The notes under the pieces are model-generated. The model was not told where the DNA came from. It did not search any database and was given only the letters and a program-made list of their open reading frames with translations. From assembly GCA_030039865.1 (NCBI GenBank), contig JASHUS010000167.1, positions 1-7,495 of the forward strand: DNA of 7,495 nt. Direction: 5' to 3'. The number at the start of each line of letters is the position of its first letter. The first letter of the stretch is position 1. Below, piece by piece: positions 1 to 6,524 of the stretch. The position numbers and the translations under genes were made by a program. The DNA comes from Thermoplasmata archaeon (GTDB taxonomy: Archaea; Thermoplasmatota; Thermoplasmata; Lutacidiplasmatales; UBA184).

Positions 1-144
1 TCGGTCGGGACCGTGGTCTCGACGCTGATCGTGAACCTCGGCCCGGTCATGGGTCGCCTCTGGCGCGAGGGCATGGAGGAAGCGGAGCACGAGGTCCACA
101 AACTGGAGCAGGACATTTCCCGGGAGTTCCGTGAACGACGCTGA
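1..144 (+). CDS. C-terminal end of an unidentified protein (5' truncated)
   Basis: Reading frame 1 is open from the window edge to a TGA at 142-144, giving 47 C-terminal residues. A hydrophobic stretch (about residues 5-21, TVVSTLIVNLGPVMGRL) is followed by a strongly charged helix rich in Glu, Arg, Lys and His that runs to the stop, with a heptad-like spacing compatible with an amphipathic or coiled-coil tail. This fits a membrane or membrane-associated protein ending in a cytoplasmic helix, but no family motif is visible and I do not recognise it. The gap to the following gene is 54 nt (18 nt if the earlier GTG is used), so the two may be co-transcribed. Codon use matches the neighbours. 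Confidence 0.6.
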   Translation, partial: SVGTVVSTLIVNLGPVMGRLWREGMEEAEHEVHKLEQDISREFRERR

Positions 145-187
145 GCTCGCCGGGTCCGACCGGTGCCCGGCCCCGACGTCGACGGTC

Positions 188-191
188 GGAG
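188..191 (+). promoter_or_regulatory. Shine-Dalgarno GGAG favouring the GTG start at 199
   Basis: GGAG lies 7 nt before the GTG at 199. The earlier in-frame GTG at 163 has no comparable purine motif before it. The motif therefore supports the shorter reading of the VOC gene. Confidence 0.45.
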
Positions 192-198
192 CCTGAAC

Positions 199-603
199 GT
201 GCCGCTGGAGTACACGGGGATTCGTGTCCACGATCTCGAGCGGGCGAAGCGGTTCTACACCGACGGGCTCGGCCTCGTCCCGGAGCGCAGCGGGCGCATG
301 CGCGCCGGCGGCGTCTGGCAGGAGCTGCGCGACCCCCGGACCGAGGCGATGCTGGAGTTGAACTTCTACCCCGGGGATCCGCCGTACCGAGAGGGCGACG
401 AGCTTGACCATCTCGGATTCCGCGTCGACGACCTCGACCGCACGATCGCCCGACTCGTCGAACTGGGCGCCCGGATCCGGATTCCGCCGTTCGAAGACGG
501 GGGCGTGCGGCTCGCCTTCCTCTCGGACCCGGACGGCGTCTGGGTCGAGCTCTACGAGACCGCGGCGGAGGAGCTCCCGCCGACCTCCCGACCCGGCGCG
601 TGA
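199..603 (+). CDS. VOC (glyoxalase/bleomycin resistance/dioxygenase) family protein
   Basis: A 134-residue single VOC-fold protein made of two beta-alpha-beta-beta-beta modules. Module 1 opens with EYTGIRVHDLERAKRFYTDGLGL and module 2 with LDHLGFRVDDLDRTIARLVELG, closing in the typical FLSDPDGVWVELYE strand. Aligned by eye to glyoxalase I (E. coli GlxI ligands His5, Glu56, His74, Glu122), the metal sites are Tyr5, Glu53, His71 and Glu117, so three of four ligands are kept and the first His is Tyr. It is therefore VOC-like, but a methylglyoxal-glutathione activity should not be assumed; archaea generally lack glutathione. Many VOC proteins of this size are lyases, epimerases or dioxygenases acting on small molecules. 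The start at GTG 199 was chosen because GGAG stands 7 nt upstream and the family's first strand begins a few residues later; an in-frame GTG at 163 would add 12 residues. The cytosolic substrate is unknown. Confidence 0.85.
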   Translation: MPLEYTGIRVHDLERAKRFYTDGLGLVPERSGRMRAGGVWQELRDPRTEAMLELNFYPGDPPYREGDELDHLGFRVDDLDRTIARLVELGARIRIPPFEDGGVRLAFLSDPDGVWVELYETAAEELPPTSRPGA

Positions 604-633
604 CGACCGGTCCCGCCACCCTCGAGCGACGGG

Positions 634-641
634 CATAAGAA
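634..641 (+). promoter_or_regulatory. Possible TATA box for the flippase gene
   Basis: CATAAGAA is the only AT-rich patch in the 69-nt gap after the VOC gene. Its centre lies about 36 nt before the TTG at 673, which would allow a leader of about 10 nt. The match to an archaeal TATA box is weak and is read by eye. Confidence 0.35.
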
Positions 642-672
642 GCGGGCGCCGCCATCCTTCGCCCGGTCGACC

Positions 673-2451
673 TTGGAACCATCGGCGGAGCCGGCGTCGT
701 CGCCCGCGGAGAAGTCCGCCATTCCGAAGCTCGCCCACTCGCTCACGCTCGGCTCGGGCGCGGTCTTTGCGACCAGCCTCGTCGTCCAGCTGCTCGGGCT
801 CGTCGCGACCCACTATCTCGCGCGGCAGATCGGCTACAACACCGAGGGCCTGACCCTCCTCGGCACGGCCCAGCTGTTCCTGCTGATCGGCTCGTCGATC
901 AACGGCCTCGCGGACCTGCGGCTCGGCACCGCGTACACCTGGTTCCTCGCGCGCGGGAAGAACCCGGTGGACAACACGCTCACCTACCTGCTCGTCGGGA
1001 TGCTGATGGACGTCGTCGCCTGCATCATCATCTTCGTCATCGCGCCGTACGCGGTCGGCGGTGCGGCGATCGTCCACGGGGGCCAGGAGTGGCTCGACCT
1101 CGGGCTCTTCCTGCTCCTCCCGATCTTCTGGTCGTTCTCGGGACTCTACAACAGCATGTACATCGGCCTCGGCAACTCGCTGAAGGCCCAGTACCCCACG
1201 CTCGTCGAGTCGATCGTCCGGCTCATCGCGCTCGTCTACGTCGCGTACAACGTCCACTCGATCGAGGGGATCGCGATCGCCTACGTCCTCGGCTCGGTCG
1301 CGTCCACGATCTTCAGCCTGCCCGCGCTGCTGCCGATGCTGAAGCGCTTCGCCTGGTCGGAGGCGACGGCGATGTTCAAGTTCTCCTGGCCGTTGATGGG
1401 CAGCCTCTTCATCAACTACGTCGTCACGAACCTGACGCCGCTCCTCGTCGTCTCGCTGAGCGCGGCGCAGCTCTCGATCTACCTCGCGGCGAACGGCTGG
1501 CGCGTCCTCGTGCTGTCGTTACCGGCCGCGGTCACGACGCCGCTCTTTCCCTACCTCGCCGGGCTCCACCGGCAGCGATCGTTCGAGACGTTACGGCAGA
1601 GCACCTGGCAGGCGCTGCGGTACTCCGCCATGCTGCTCGTGCCCGGCGTCGTCGCGCTCGTCACGTACCGCTTCAACTTCCTGAACATCTTCCAGAACAA
1701 GCTCTACGCCGGTCCGGGCGCGCTGCCGCTCGCGATCCTCGTCGTCGGGGCGCTCCCGCTCGCGCTCAGCCAGATCATCCAGTCGGCGATCAACGCGATC
1801 GGCCGCCAGCGGCTCGAGCTCTACATCACGACGGCCCAGGTGATCGTCCTGCTCGTCGCGGTGGTCGTCCTCCTGCCCCCGAACGGGCCGTTCCCGATCT
1901 TCTGGCACATCCTGCCGGCGAACCTGGACCCCGGGCTCGTCGCGGCGTCGGTCGCGGTCCTGCTCTCGTCGATCGCCGCGCTCGCGATGAACACCTACTT
2001 CATGGAGGTCCTGATCCACGTCCACATCCAGCCGAAGCCGATCCTCGCGATTACGGCGAGCGCGGCGCTCTCCTTCGCGGCGCTCTGGACGCTGAACCAC
2101 ATCCACCTCGAGCCCGTGGACACCTGGTACGAGCTCCTCGGCGCGGTCTTCTTGGGCTACGCGGTCTACTTCGTCGTCCTCGCCGCGTTCGGCGAACTGA
2201 CGAAGTCGGACGTCCGGGCGATCGGATCCTCGGTCGGCCTCCCGGCGCGGCTCTACGAGCCGCTCACCCGCTTCTGCTGGAAGACGAGCACGCCGGGCCT
2301 CGCGCCGATCGACCTCTCCACCGCCCGGGCCTTCCAGTCGACCGAACTACCGGAGACGTTCACGGGCCAGCGCGAGCTTCCCGAGGTCGTCCCGTTCTCG
2401 GCCGACGAGCCGCCGTCGGGACCTCCGCCCGACGAGAAGCCGCCGTCGTGA
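673..2451 (+). CDS. Flippase-like multi-spanning membrane protein (MOP superfamily, polysaccharide biosynthesis type)
   Basis: A 592-residue protein with about 14 predicted hydrophobic helices between residues 27 and 508, the count and size typical of the Wzx/MurJ/MATE superfamily (MOP) of lipid-linked glycan flippases. Helix 1 (about 27-49) is followed by the polar stretch AxYLARQIG, a common motif after TM1 in this superfamily. Such proteins translocate lipid-linked sugars across the membrane for cell-surface glycans or glycoprotein assembly; the substrate here is unknown and no glycosyltransferase gene is nearby. Residues from about 525 form a soluble tail rich in Pro, Glu and Asp, ending PPSGPPPDEKPPS, which is longer than usual. 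The start is TTG: the preceding in-frame stop is the TGA of the VOC gene at 601, there is no other start codon between, and the next in-frame ATG would remove the first two or three helices. It ends 76 nt before the ABC operon, which has its own promoter. Confidence 0.8.
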   Translation: MEPSAEPASSPAEKSAIPKLAHSLTLGSGAVFATSLVVQLLGLVATHYLARQIGYNTEGLTLLGTAQLFLLIGSSINGLADLRLGTAYTWFLARGKNPVDNTLTYLLVGMLMDVVACIIIFVIAPYAVGGAAIVHGGQEWLDLGLFLLLPIFWSFSGLYNSMYIGLGNSLKAQYPTLVESIVRLIALVYVAYNVHSIEGIAIAYVLGSVASTIFSLPALLPMLKRFAWSEATAMFKFSWPLMGSLFINYVVTNLTPLLVVSLSAAQLSIYLAANGWRVLVLSLPAAVTTPLFPYLAGLHRQRSFETLRQSTWQALRYSAMLLVPGVVALVTYRFNFLNIFQNKLYAGPGALPLAILVVGALPLALSQIIQSAINAIGRQRLELYITTAQVIVLLVAVVVLLPPNGPFPIFWHILPANLDPGLVAASVAVLLSSIAALAMNTYFMEVLIHVHIQPKPILAITASAALSFAALWTLNHIHLEPVDTWYELLGAVFLGYAVYFVVLAAFGELTKSDVRAIGSSVGLPARLYEPLTRFCWKTSTPGLAPIDLSTARAFQSTELPETFTGQRELPEVVPFSADEPPSGPPPDEKPPS

Positions 2452-2496
2452 GCGTCGCGTTCTCCGACAGCGTTTCACTCACTTGCCGGCCTTTCG

Positions 2497-2504
2497 TTAA
2501 ATAT
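2497..2504 (+). promoter_or_regulatory. TATA box of the ABC transporter operon (leaderless mRNA expected)
   Basis: TTAAATAT stands out in GC-rich DNA, with its centre about 27 nt before the ATG at 2528. In archaea transcription starts about 25 nt past the box, so the transcript should begin at or next to the ATG. No Shine-Dalgarno motif precedes this ATG, which agrees with a leaderless message. Confidence 0.7.
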
Positions 2505-2527
2505 CTCGCCGATGCTCGCGCGGGCCC

Positions 2528-3454
2528 ATGACCGGCGAAGCGCTGCGCAGTGAGGACCTGCGCAAGGTCTACACGACCCGGGGCGCCCCCCCGGTCGAGG
2601 CGCTCGCCGGCGTTTCGATGGAGGTGCGCCGCGGGGAACGGGTCGCGCTCCTCGGCCGGAACGGCGCGGGCAAGACGACGTTCCTCCGGATCGCCTCCAC
2701 GCTCCTCCGTCCGACCTCGGGGTCGATCGAGGTCTTCGGCTTCGATGCGGCGCGCACGCCCGAGCGGGTCCGGCCGTACATCGCGATCGTCCCCCAGGAG
2801 GGGAAGCCGTTCTTCCACCTGACCCCGCGCGAGCAGGTCTACACGTACCTGCGAGCCCGCGGGCTCTCGAGGGAGGTCGCGAAGAGCCGGACCGAGGAGG
2901 CGCTCGAGGCGATGGGCCTCACGGAGTTCGCCGACCGGCTCGCGATCACGCTCTCGGGCGGGCAGCGCCAGCGCACGATGGTCGCGACCGTCATCGCGAC
3001 CGAGGCTCCGTTACTCTTCCTCGACGAGCCGACGATCGGCATGGACCCGTTCGCGCGGCGGTCCGTCTGGGAGTCGTTCCGCAAGCTGACGACCCGCGGT
3101 TCGACGATCCTGCTCACGACGCACTACCTCGACGAGGCCGAGGCGCTGAGCCACCGGCTCTACATCATCGAGAACGGGCGCGTGCTGCGCAGCGGGACCG
3201 CCGACGACCTGAAACGCTCGGTGGGCGGGACGCTCAAGGTCGCGGTCGACGGCGGGGAGCGCCTCGCCGAGACGTTCCGCTCGTTCGGGTCGGTCATGGA
3301 CGATGCGGGCCGACTCACCGTCATCATCCAGCCGGAGCGCCTCCCCGAGATCATGAACGTCGCGACACAGGCCCACGTCACCGCCACGGTCGGTCCGGTG
3401 ACGCTCGAGGAGGCGTTCCTGCGCGTCGTGGGGCGGTCGATCAATGAGGACTGA
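2528..3454 (+). CDS. ABC transporter ATP-binding protein (DrrA/CcmA-like, ABC-2 export type)
   Basis: A 308-residue nucleotide-binding subunit with every hallmark intact: Walker A GRNGAGKTT (43-51), Q-loop Gln90 in IVPQEG, signature LSGGQRQR (142-149), Walker B LLFLDEP (162-168) with catalytic Glu167, D-loop GMD (171-173) and switch His199 in TTHYLDEAE. After the ATPase core, residues of about 210-308 form the C-terminal extension usual in DrrA-type export ATPases, ending VTLEEAFLRVVG. It hydrolyses ATP on the cytoplasmic face to drive the two permeases encoded directly downstream. Its last 11 nt overlap the start of the first permease, so translation is probably coupled and subunit ratios fixed. 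The ATG was chosen because the TATA box at 2497 fits a leaderless start. The exported substrate cannot be inferred; drugs, lipids, glycans and peptides are all possible for this family. Confidence 0.95.
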   Translation: MTGEALRSEDLRKVYTTRGAPPVEALAGVSMEVRRGERVALLGRNGAGKTTFLRIASTLLRPTSGSIEVFGFDAARTPERVRPYIAIVPQEGKPFFHLTPREQVYTYLRARGLSREVAKSRTEEALEAMGLTEFADRLAITLSGGQRQRTMVATVIATEAPLLFLDEPTIGMDPFARRSVWESFRKLTTRGSTILLTTHYLDEAEALSHRLYIIENGRVLRSGTADDLKRSVGGTLKVAVDGGERLAETFRSFGSVMDDAGRLTVIIQPERLPEIMNVATQAHVTATVGPVTLEEAFLRVVGRSINED

Positions 3455-4205
3455 GGCCGACGCACGGATCCGGCCGTTCCACGGCCTGCGGGCGTTCCTG
3501 TGGACCGAGGTGCTCGTGCAGTCGCACGAGTCGCTCGCGATGGCGACCTCGATGGTCGTCCAGGGCGTCCTGCTCGTCTTCGTATGGGTCCTCGACCCGG
3601 GCCTCATCGGCGTCGCGCTCCTCGGGGCGATCCTGTTCTCGATGTTCGCGATGGGCCAGCGCGTCCTCAACGAGGCCGCGTACATCCGGATCGACCACAA
3701 GGCGACGGACATGTACCTCGCCGGGCCCCTCTCGCCCGAGGGGTACTTCCTCGGGATGTCGGCCGGGATCCTCCTCGTCTACCTGACCCCGGTCGCCATC
3801 CTCTGGGTCCTCGCGCTCGCCGTCGTCTCGTTCACCGTCGAGCTCGGGCTCCTGCTGCTCGGACTCTCGGTCCTGGTCTGGATCTGCGCCGCGTCGATCG
3901 GCTACGTGTTCTCGACGTTCTTCCACGACAACCGGGCGATCTGGGCGTACGCGAGCCTCTTCTTCAACGTCTTCGGCGTGCTGCCGCCGGTCTTCTACCC
4001 GTTCGGCCGGTTCCCGGTGGCGCTCCAGCCGGTGGCGCTCGTCATGCCGCCGAGCGCGGCGGCCGCGCTCGTCCAGCACGCGATCGGCGTGACCGCGCTC
4101 TCCCCGGGCGAGATCGCGCTCGCGGCCGGGAGCCTCGTCGTCGAGGCGGGGGGGCTCCTGCTCTTCGCGATCTGGTGGGCCCGGCGGACCGTCCAGGAGC
4201 GCTGA
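3444..4205 (+). CDS. ABC-2 type transporter permease, copy 1
   Basis: A 253-residue integral membrane protein with about six hydrophobic helices (roughly residues 31-50, 54-75, 102-127, 130-156, 163-186, 224-246), as expected of an ABC-2 permease. A cytoplasmic coupling region between helices 2 and 3 reads ATDMYLAGPLSPEGYFLG, the usual 'LxxSPL' type segment that follows TM2 in these permeases. The region before the last helix (VLPPVFYPFGRFP, then PPSAAAALVQHAIGV) is also family-typical. The ATG overlaps the ATPase stop by 11 nt, and the second permease follows after 3 nt, so the three genes make one operon and presumably one complex. It aligns with the next gene along most of its length, so the pore is likely a heterodimer. 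Substrate unknown. Confidence 0.88.
   Translation: MRTEADARIRPFHGLRAFLWTEVLVQSHESLAMATSMVVQGVLLVFVWVLDPGLIGVALLGAILFSMFAMGQRVLNEAAYIRIDHKATDMYLAGPLSPEGYFLGMSAGILLVYLTPVAILWVLALAVVSFTVELGLLLLGLSVLVWICAASIGYVFSTFFHDNRAIWAYASLFFNVFGVLPPVFYPFGRFPVALQPVALVMPPSAAAALVQHAIGVTALSPGEIALAAGSLVVEAGGLLLFAIWWARRTVQER
4195..4199 (+). promoter_or_regulatory. Shine-Dalgarno AGGAG for the second permease
   Basis: AGGAG lies inside the last codons of permease 1, with 9 nt to the ATG at 4209. It shows that internal operon genes here use ribosome-binding sites, unlike the leaderless first gene. Confidence 0.6.
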
Positions 4206-4208
4206 CGG

Positions 4209-4991
4209 ATGACGGCGCGCAACGCCGGGCTCCCCGACCTTCCGACGCGGGGCCGCGCGCTGCCGGCGTTCCTCATCGTCGGCTGGAAGTGGATCGGCCG
4301 CAACCCGATCGTCGCGATCGCGCCGATCCTACTCCCGTTCATCTTCCTCTACTTCCTCTCGTTCATCTCGTCCCCGTCGCTCTTCCCGCTCGAGATCATC
4401 GGGGCGATGCTGTTCACGATGCAGAACATCGGCTCCTGGTGCCTCGGCGACAGCGCCACCTGGCGGATCGAGTGCTCGCTCCAGGACCTGTTCGTCGCGA
4501 GCCCGTTGAACCGGATCCGCTACCTGTTCGGGATCGCGTTCTCGAACCTGATCGCGATGCTGCCGGCGCTCGCGATCCTCGCGGTCCTGCTCTCGTACAT
4601 CGGGCCCCAGCACGGCTACCCGCTGACGCCGTACGCCCTCGCCGTCCTCATCGGATGCCTCGGCGCGATGTGGATCACGTTCTCCTCCATCGGGATCGCG
4701 ATCTCGAGCCGCGTGCGGACGCAGCGCGAGATCTGGCCGGTCGGCAACCTCACGTTCACGATCCTCGGGATGCTCGCGCCGCTGTACTATCCGCTCTCCG
4801 CGCTGCCGCCGCTCTGGCAGGACGCGGCCCGGTTCCTCCCGGCGACGTACGCCGCGCTCCTCGTCCAGGGTGCGATGGGGATCACCCCGGCCTCGCCGAT
4901 GGAGATGGTGGAGTACGCGGGCCTGCTCGCGGCGACCGCGGTGGCCGTGCTGGTCGTGACCCTGCGATTGTACCGTTGGGGCGAGCTCTGA
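4209..4991 (+). CDS. ABC-2 type transporter permease, copy 2
   Basis: A 260-residue membrane protein with about six hydrophobic helices. It parallels the preceding permease by eye: LQDLFVASPLNRIRYLFG matches ATDMYLAGPLSPEGYFLG, MLAPLYYPLSALPPL matches VLPPVFYPFGRFPVA, and TYAALLVQGAMGITPASP matches AAAALVQHAIGVTALSP. This points to an old tandem duplication and to a heterodimeric membrane domain powered by the single ATPase, probably as two ATPase copies with one of each permease. An AGGAG 9 nt upstream and a 3-nt gap after the previous stop indicate translation from the same mRNA. The N-terminus (about 25 residues) is polar and cytoplasmic before helix 1 at about 38-58. The residues around Trp78 (SWCLGDSATWRIE) are not something I can assign a role. 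Substrate unknown. Confidence 0.88.
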   Translation: MTARNAGLPDLPTRGRALPAFLIVGWKWIGRNPIVAIAPILLPFIFLYFLSFISSPSLFPLEIIGAMLFTMQNIGSWCLGDSATWRIECSLQDLFVASPLNRIRYLFGIAFSNLIAMLPALAILAVLLSYIGPQHGYPLTPYALAVLIGCLGAMWITFSSIGIAISSRVRTQREIWPVGNLTFTILGMLAPLYYPLSALPPLWQDAARFLPATYAALLVQGAMGITPASPMEMVEYAGLLAATAVAVLVVTLRLYRWGEL

Positions 4992-5054
4992 CGAGGCGAT
5001 CCGGGACCGCACCGGTCCGGCGCCGGCGTCCCGGCCACCGTTCAGATACTGGTC

Positions 5055-5077
5055 ACCCCGGAGAGTTCATACGGGGT
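5055..5077 (+). repeat. Small inverted repeat in the spacer before aIF1
   Basis: ACCCCG at 5055-5060 and its exact complement CGGGGT at 5072-5077 flank an 11-nt loop. It could be a weak hairpin after the ABC operon or chance in GC-rich DNA. No T-run, the usual archaeal termination signal, follows it. Confidence 0.3.
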
Positions 5078-5112
5078 TCCGCATTGGCACGGTCGGTGCG
5101 CCCCTCGGATCT

Positions 5113-5149
5113 CCCGGCCAATCCCACGAACGTTACGTTTCCGGCCGGG
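5113..5149 (+). repeat. Nested inverted repeats upstream of aIF1 (possible operator or promoter region)
   Basis: CCCGGCC at 5113-5119 is matched by its exact complement GGCCGGG at 5143-5149. In the 23 nt between them sits a second dyad, AACGT-T-ACGTT, at 5129-5139, which is also the most AT-rich part of the spacer. If this acts as the TATA region, the aIF1 mRNA would have a leader of roughly 50 nt. The rest of the 223-nt spacer (4992-5214) holds no ORF that I believe, no tRNA, and only short hairpins such as GGTG-CAA-CACC near 5165 and GCAC-G-GTGC near 5197. Confidence 0.4.
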
Positions 5150-5214
5150 CGGCGGACTTTCGGCGGTGCAACACCCGCGATCGCCCGAGCGCCGAGCACG
5201 GTGCGAGTTCTACC

Positions 5215-5529
5215 ATGAGCAACAACGAGTTCGACGAGATACTATCGGCCCTCGACCGCGAGACCGCCCGCATCCGGGTCCGCGCGGAACCCCGACGGTA
5301 CAACAAACCGGCCACCGTGATCTCGGGATTCCCCACCGGCGTCGACCTCGCGGAGACGACCCGGTCGCTCAAGAACCGCCTCGCGACCGGCGGCTCGGTC
5401 GTGGATGGGGAGGTCTACCTGCAGGGCGACCACCGGGCCCGCATCCGCGAGGAGCTCGCCCGGCTCGGCTTCGATCCCGAGACGATCGAGATCTCCGACG
5501 CGGCGCTCCCAAAGCGCGGGCGCCACTGA
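5215..5529 (+). CDS. Archaeal translation initiation factor aIF1 (SUI1/eIF1 family)
   Basis: A 104-residue protein whose residues of about 20-98 are the SUI1 domain: basic segment RIRVRAEPRRYNKPATVISGF, helix LAETTRSLKNRLATGGSV, then the conserved DGEVYLQGDHRARIREELARLGF. aIF1 binds the small ribosomal subunit near the P site and monitors start-codon and initiator-tRNA pairing during 30S initiation-complex assembly. Many archaeal homologues carry a Cys-rich N-terminal stretch (CxxCGLP...CxC); here the first about 18 residues are MSNNEFDEILSALDRETA with no Cys, so that element is absent. The ATG is the first start after an upstream in-frame stop. There is no good TATA box 25-30 nt upstream and only a weak GGTG at 5200-5203, so the leader is probably longer than for its neighbours. 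The gene appears to be monocistronic. Confidence 0.92.
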   Translation: MSNNEFDEILSALDRETARIRVRAEPRRYNKPATVISGFPTGVDLAETTRSLKNRLATGGSVVDGEVYLQGDHRARIREELARLGFDPETIEISDAALPKRGRH

Positions 5530-5599
5530 CGGGCGGGTTCCGTCCCGGCGCGTTGCCGGAACGCCCGGAGCCGGACCAATTTGCACACGTGGGAGAGCC

Positions 5600-5606
5600 T
5601 ATATTC
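5600..5606 (+). promoter_or_regulatory. TATA box of the rhodanese gene
   Basis: TATATTC is an isolated AT-rich box about 35 nt before the ATG at 5638. Transcription would begin near 5628, giving a leader of about 10 nt. The aIF1 gene ends 70 nt earlier, so the rhodanese has its own promoter. Confidence 0.6.
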
Positions 5607-5627
5607 GCCCACGGCTGAGCGGCGATC

Positions 5628-5633
5628 GGAGAG
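5628..5633 (+). promoter_or_regulatory. Purine-rich ribosome-binding site deciding the rhodanese start
   Basis: GGAGAG lies 4 nt before the ATG at 5638. Together with the TATA box it rules out the in-frame TTG at 5581, which would be upstream of the promoter. Confidence 0.45.
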
Positions 5634-5637
5634 ACCC

Positions 5638-6498
5638 ATGCCCGCCGCGTATGCTCACCCGGATGCGCTTGTGGAGAACGACTGGCTCGCCGAACACCTG
5701 AATGACCCGAAGATCCGGATCGCCGAGGTCGACTACGACCCGACGGCGAACTACGAGACGGGCCACCTTCCGGGCGCCGTCCTGTTCGACTGGCGCAAGG
5801 ACATCAACGACCCGGTCCGCCGGGACATCCTGAGCGGGGAAGCCCTGACGCATCTCTTCCAGAAGGCCGGGATCAACGACGACACGACGCTGATCCTCTA
5901 CGGCGACTTCAACAACTGGTTCGCCGCGTTCGCCTTCTGGGTCTTCACGTACTACGGCAAGAAGCACATCAAGCTCCTGAACGGCGGCCGCAAGAAGTGG
6001 ATCGCCGAAGACCGCCCGCTGACCAAGGAGGCCCCGAGCCCGCCCCACGGGAAGTTCATGGCGTCGGCGCCGAACGCGAAGCTGCGCGTCTACCTCGACG
6101 ACGTCCGCGCGGCCCTCGACGACGTCAAGGGCGGCAAGCTCACGCTCGTCGACGTCCGCGGTCCGAAGGAGTTCTCGGGCGAGATCACCGCGCCGCCCGA
6201 GTACCCCACCGAGCACGCCCAGCGCGGCGGCCACATCCCCGGCGCGAAGAACATCCCCTGGGCCCAGGCGGTCAAGGACGACGGGACGTTCAAGTCGCGC
6301 GAGGAGCTCGACGAGCTTTACGGCTCGAAGGGCGTGAAGTCGTCCACGCCGGTCTACACGTACTGCCGCATCGGGGAGCGCTCGAGCCACACGTGGTTCG
6401 TCCTCAGCTATCTGCTCGGCTACCCCGACGTCCGCAACTACGACGGCTCCTGGACGGAGTGGGGCAACCTCGTCCGCACGCCGATCGAGAAGGCGTAG
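5638..6498 (+). CDS. Thiosulfate sulfurtransferase, two-domain rhodanese
   Basis: A 286-residue tandem rhodanese. The N-terminal domain (about 10-130) contains HLPGAVLFDW and an active-site loop YGDFNNWFAAF in which Asp90 stands where the catalytic Cys would be, so it is the usual inactive partner. The C-terminal domain (about 150-285) has LVDVRGPKEFSGE, GHIPGAKNIPW and the active loop CRIGERS with Cys243, followed by SSHTWFVL and NYDGSWTEWGNLVRTPIE. This loop closely resembles the mycobacterial CysA-type thiosulfate sulfurtransferases and differs from the CG(S/A)GVT loop of 3-mercaptopyruvate sulfurtransferases, so SseA-like activity is less likely. The enzyme carries a persulfide on Cys243, taken from thiosulfate or a similar donor, and passes it to a thiol or sulfur carrier in the cytosol. 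No signal peptide is seen. It converges with the TusA-like fusion gene 15 nt downstream, a plausible acceptor. Confidence 0.93.
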   Translation: MPAAYAHPDALVENDWLAEHLNDPKIRIAEVDYDPTANYETGHLPGAVLFDWRKDINDPVRRDILSGEALTHLFQKAGINDDTTLILYGDFNNWFAAFAFWVFTYYGKKHIKLLNGGRKKWIAEDRPLTKEAPSPPHGKFMASAPNAKLRVYLDDVRAALDDVKGGKLTLVDVRGPKEFSGEITAPPEYPTEHAQRGGHIPGAKNIPWAQAVKDDGTFKSREELDELYGSKGVKSSTPVYTYCRIGERSSHTWFVLSYLLGYPDVRNYDGSWTEWGNLVRTPIEKA

Positions 6499-6506
6499 GT
6501 CGCCCG

Positions 6507-6524
6507 GGCCCGCCTAACCGGGCC
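6507..6524. terminator. GC hairpin at the convergent gene junction
   Basis: GGCCCG at 6507-6512 pairs exactly with CGGGCC at 6519-6524 around a 6-nt loop that contains the stop codon of the minus-strand gene. The position between two convergent genes suggests a transcript 3'-end structure for either strand. No T-run follows, so termination activity is speculative. Confidence 0.3.

Noticed and set aside
1089..2531. Long open frame inside the flippase gene in another frame
   Set aside because: Arg/Pro/Ala-rich translation typical of a shadow frame in GC-rich DNA. The flippase frame has coherent membrane helices over the same stretch.
2528..4991. ABC operon as a defence or antibiotic-resistance cassette
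   Set aside because: The ATPase is DrrA-like but so are many housekeeping exporters, and nothing in the neighbourhood points to a toxin, immunity gene or biosynthetic cluster.
4992..5214. Possible tRNA or small RNA gene in the spacer before aIF1
   Set aside because: No TΨC-like GGTTCGAATCC block, acceptor stem or cloverleaf could be traced; only short hairpins are present.
3500..5218. 572-codon open frame across both permeases
   Set aside because: It is a compositional shadow in the wrong frame, rich in Arg, Pro and Ala, with no recognisable domain; both permease frames are clearly coding.
5581..5637. N-terminal extension of the rhodanese from a TTG at 5581
   Set aside because: It would start upstream of the TATA box at 5600, and the family N-terminus and a purine-rich site agree with the ATG at 5638.
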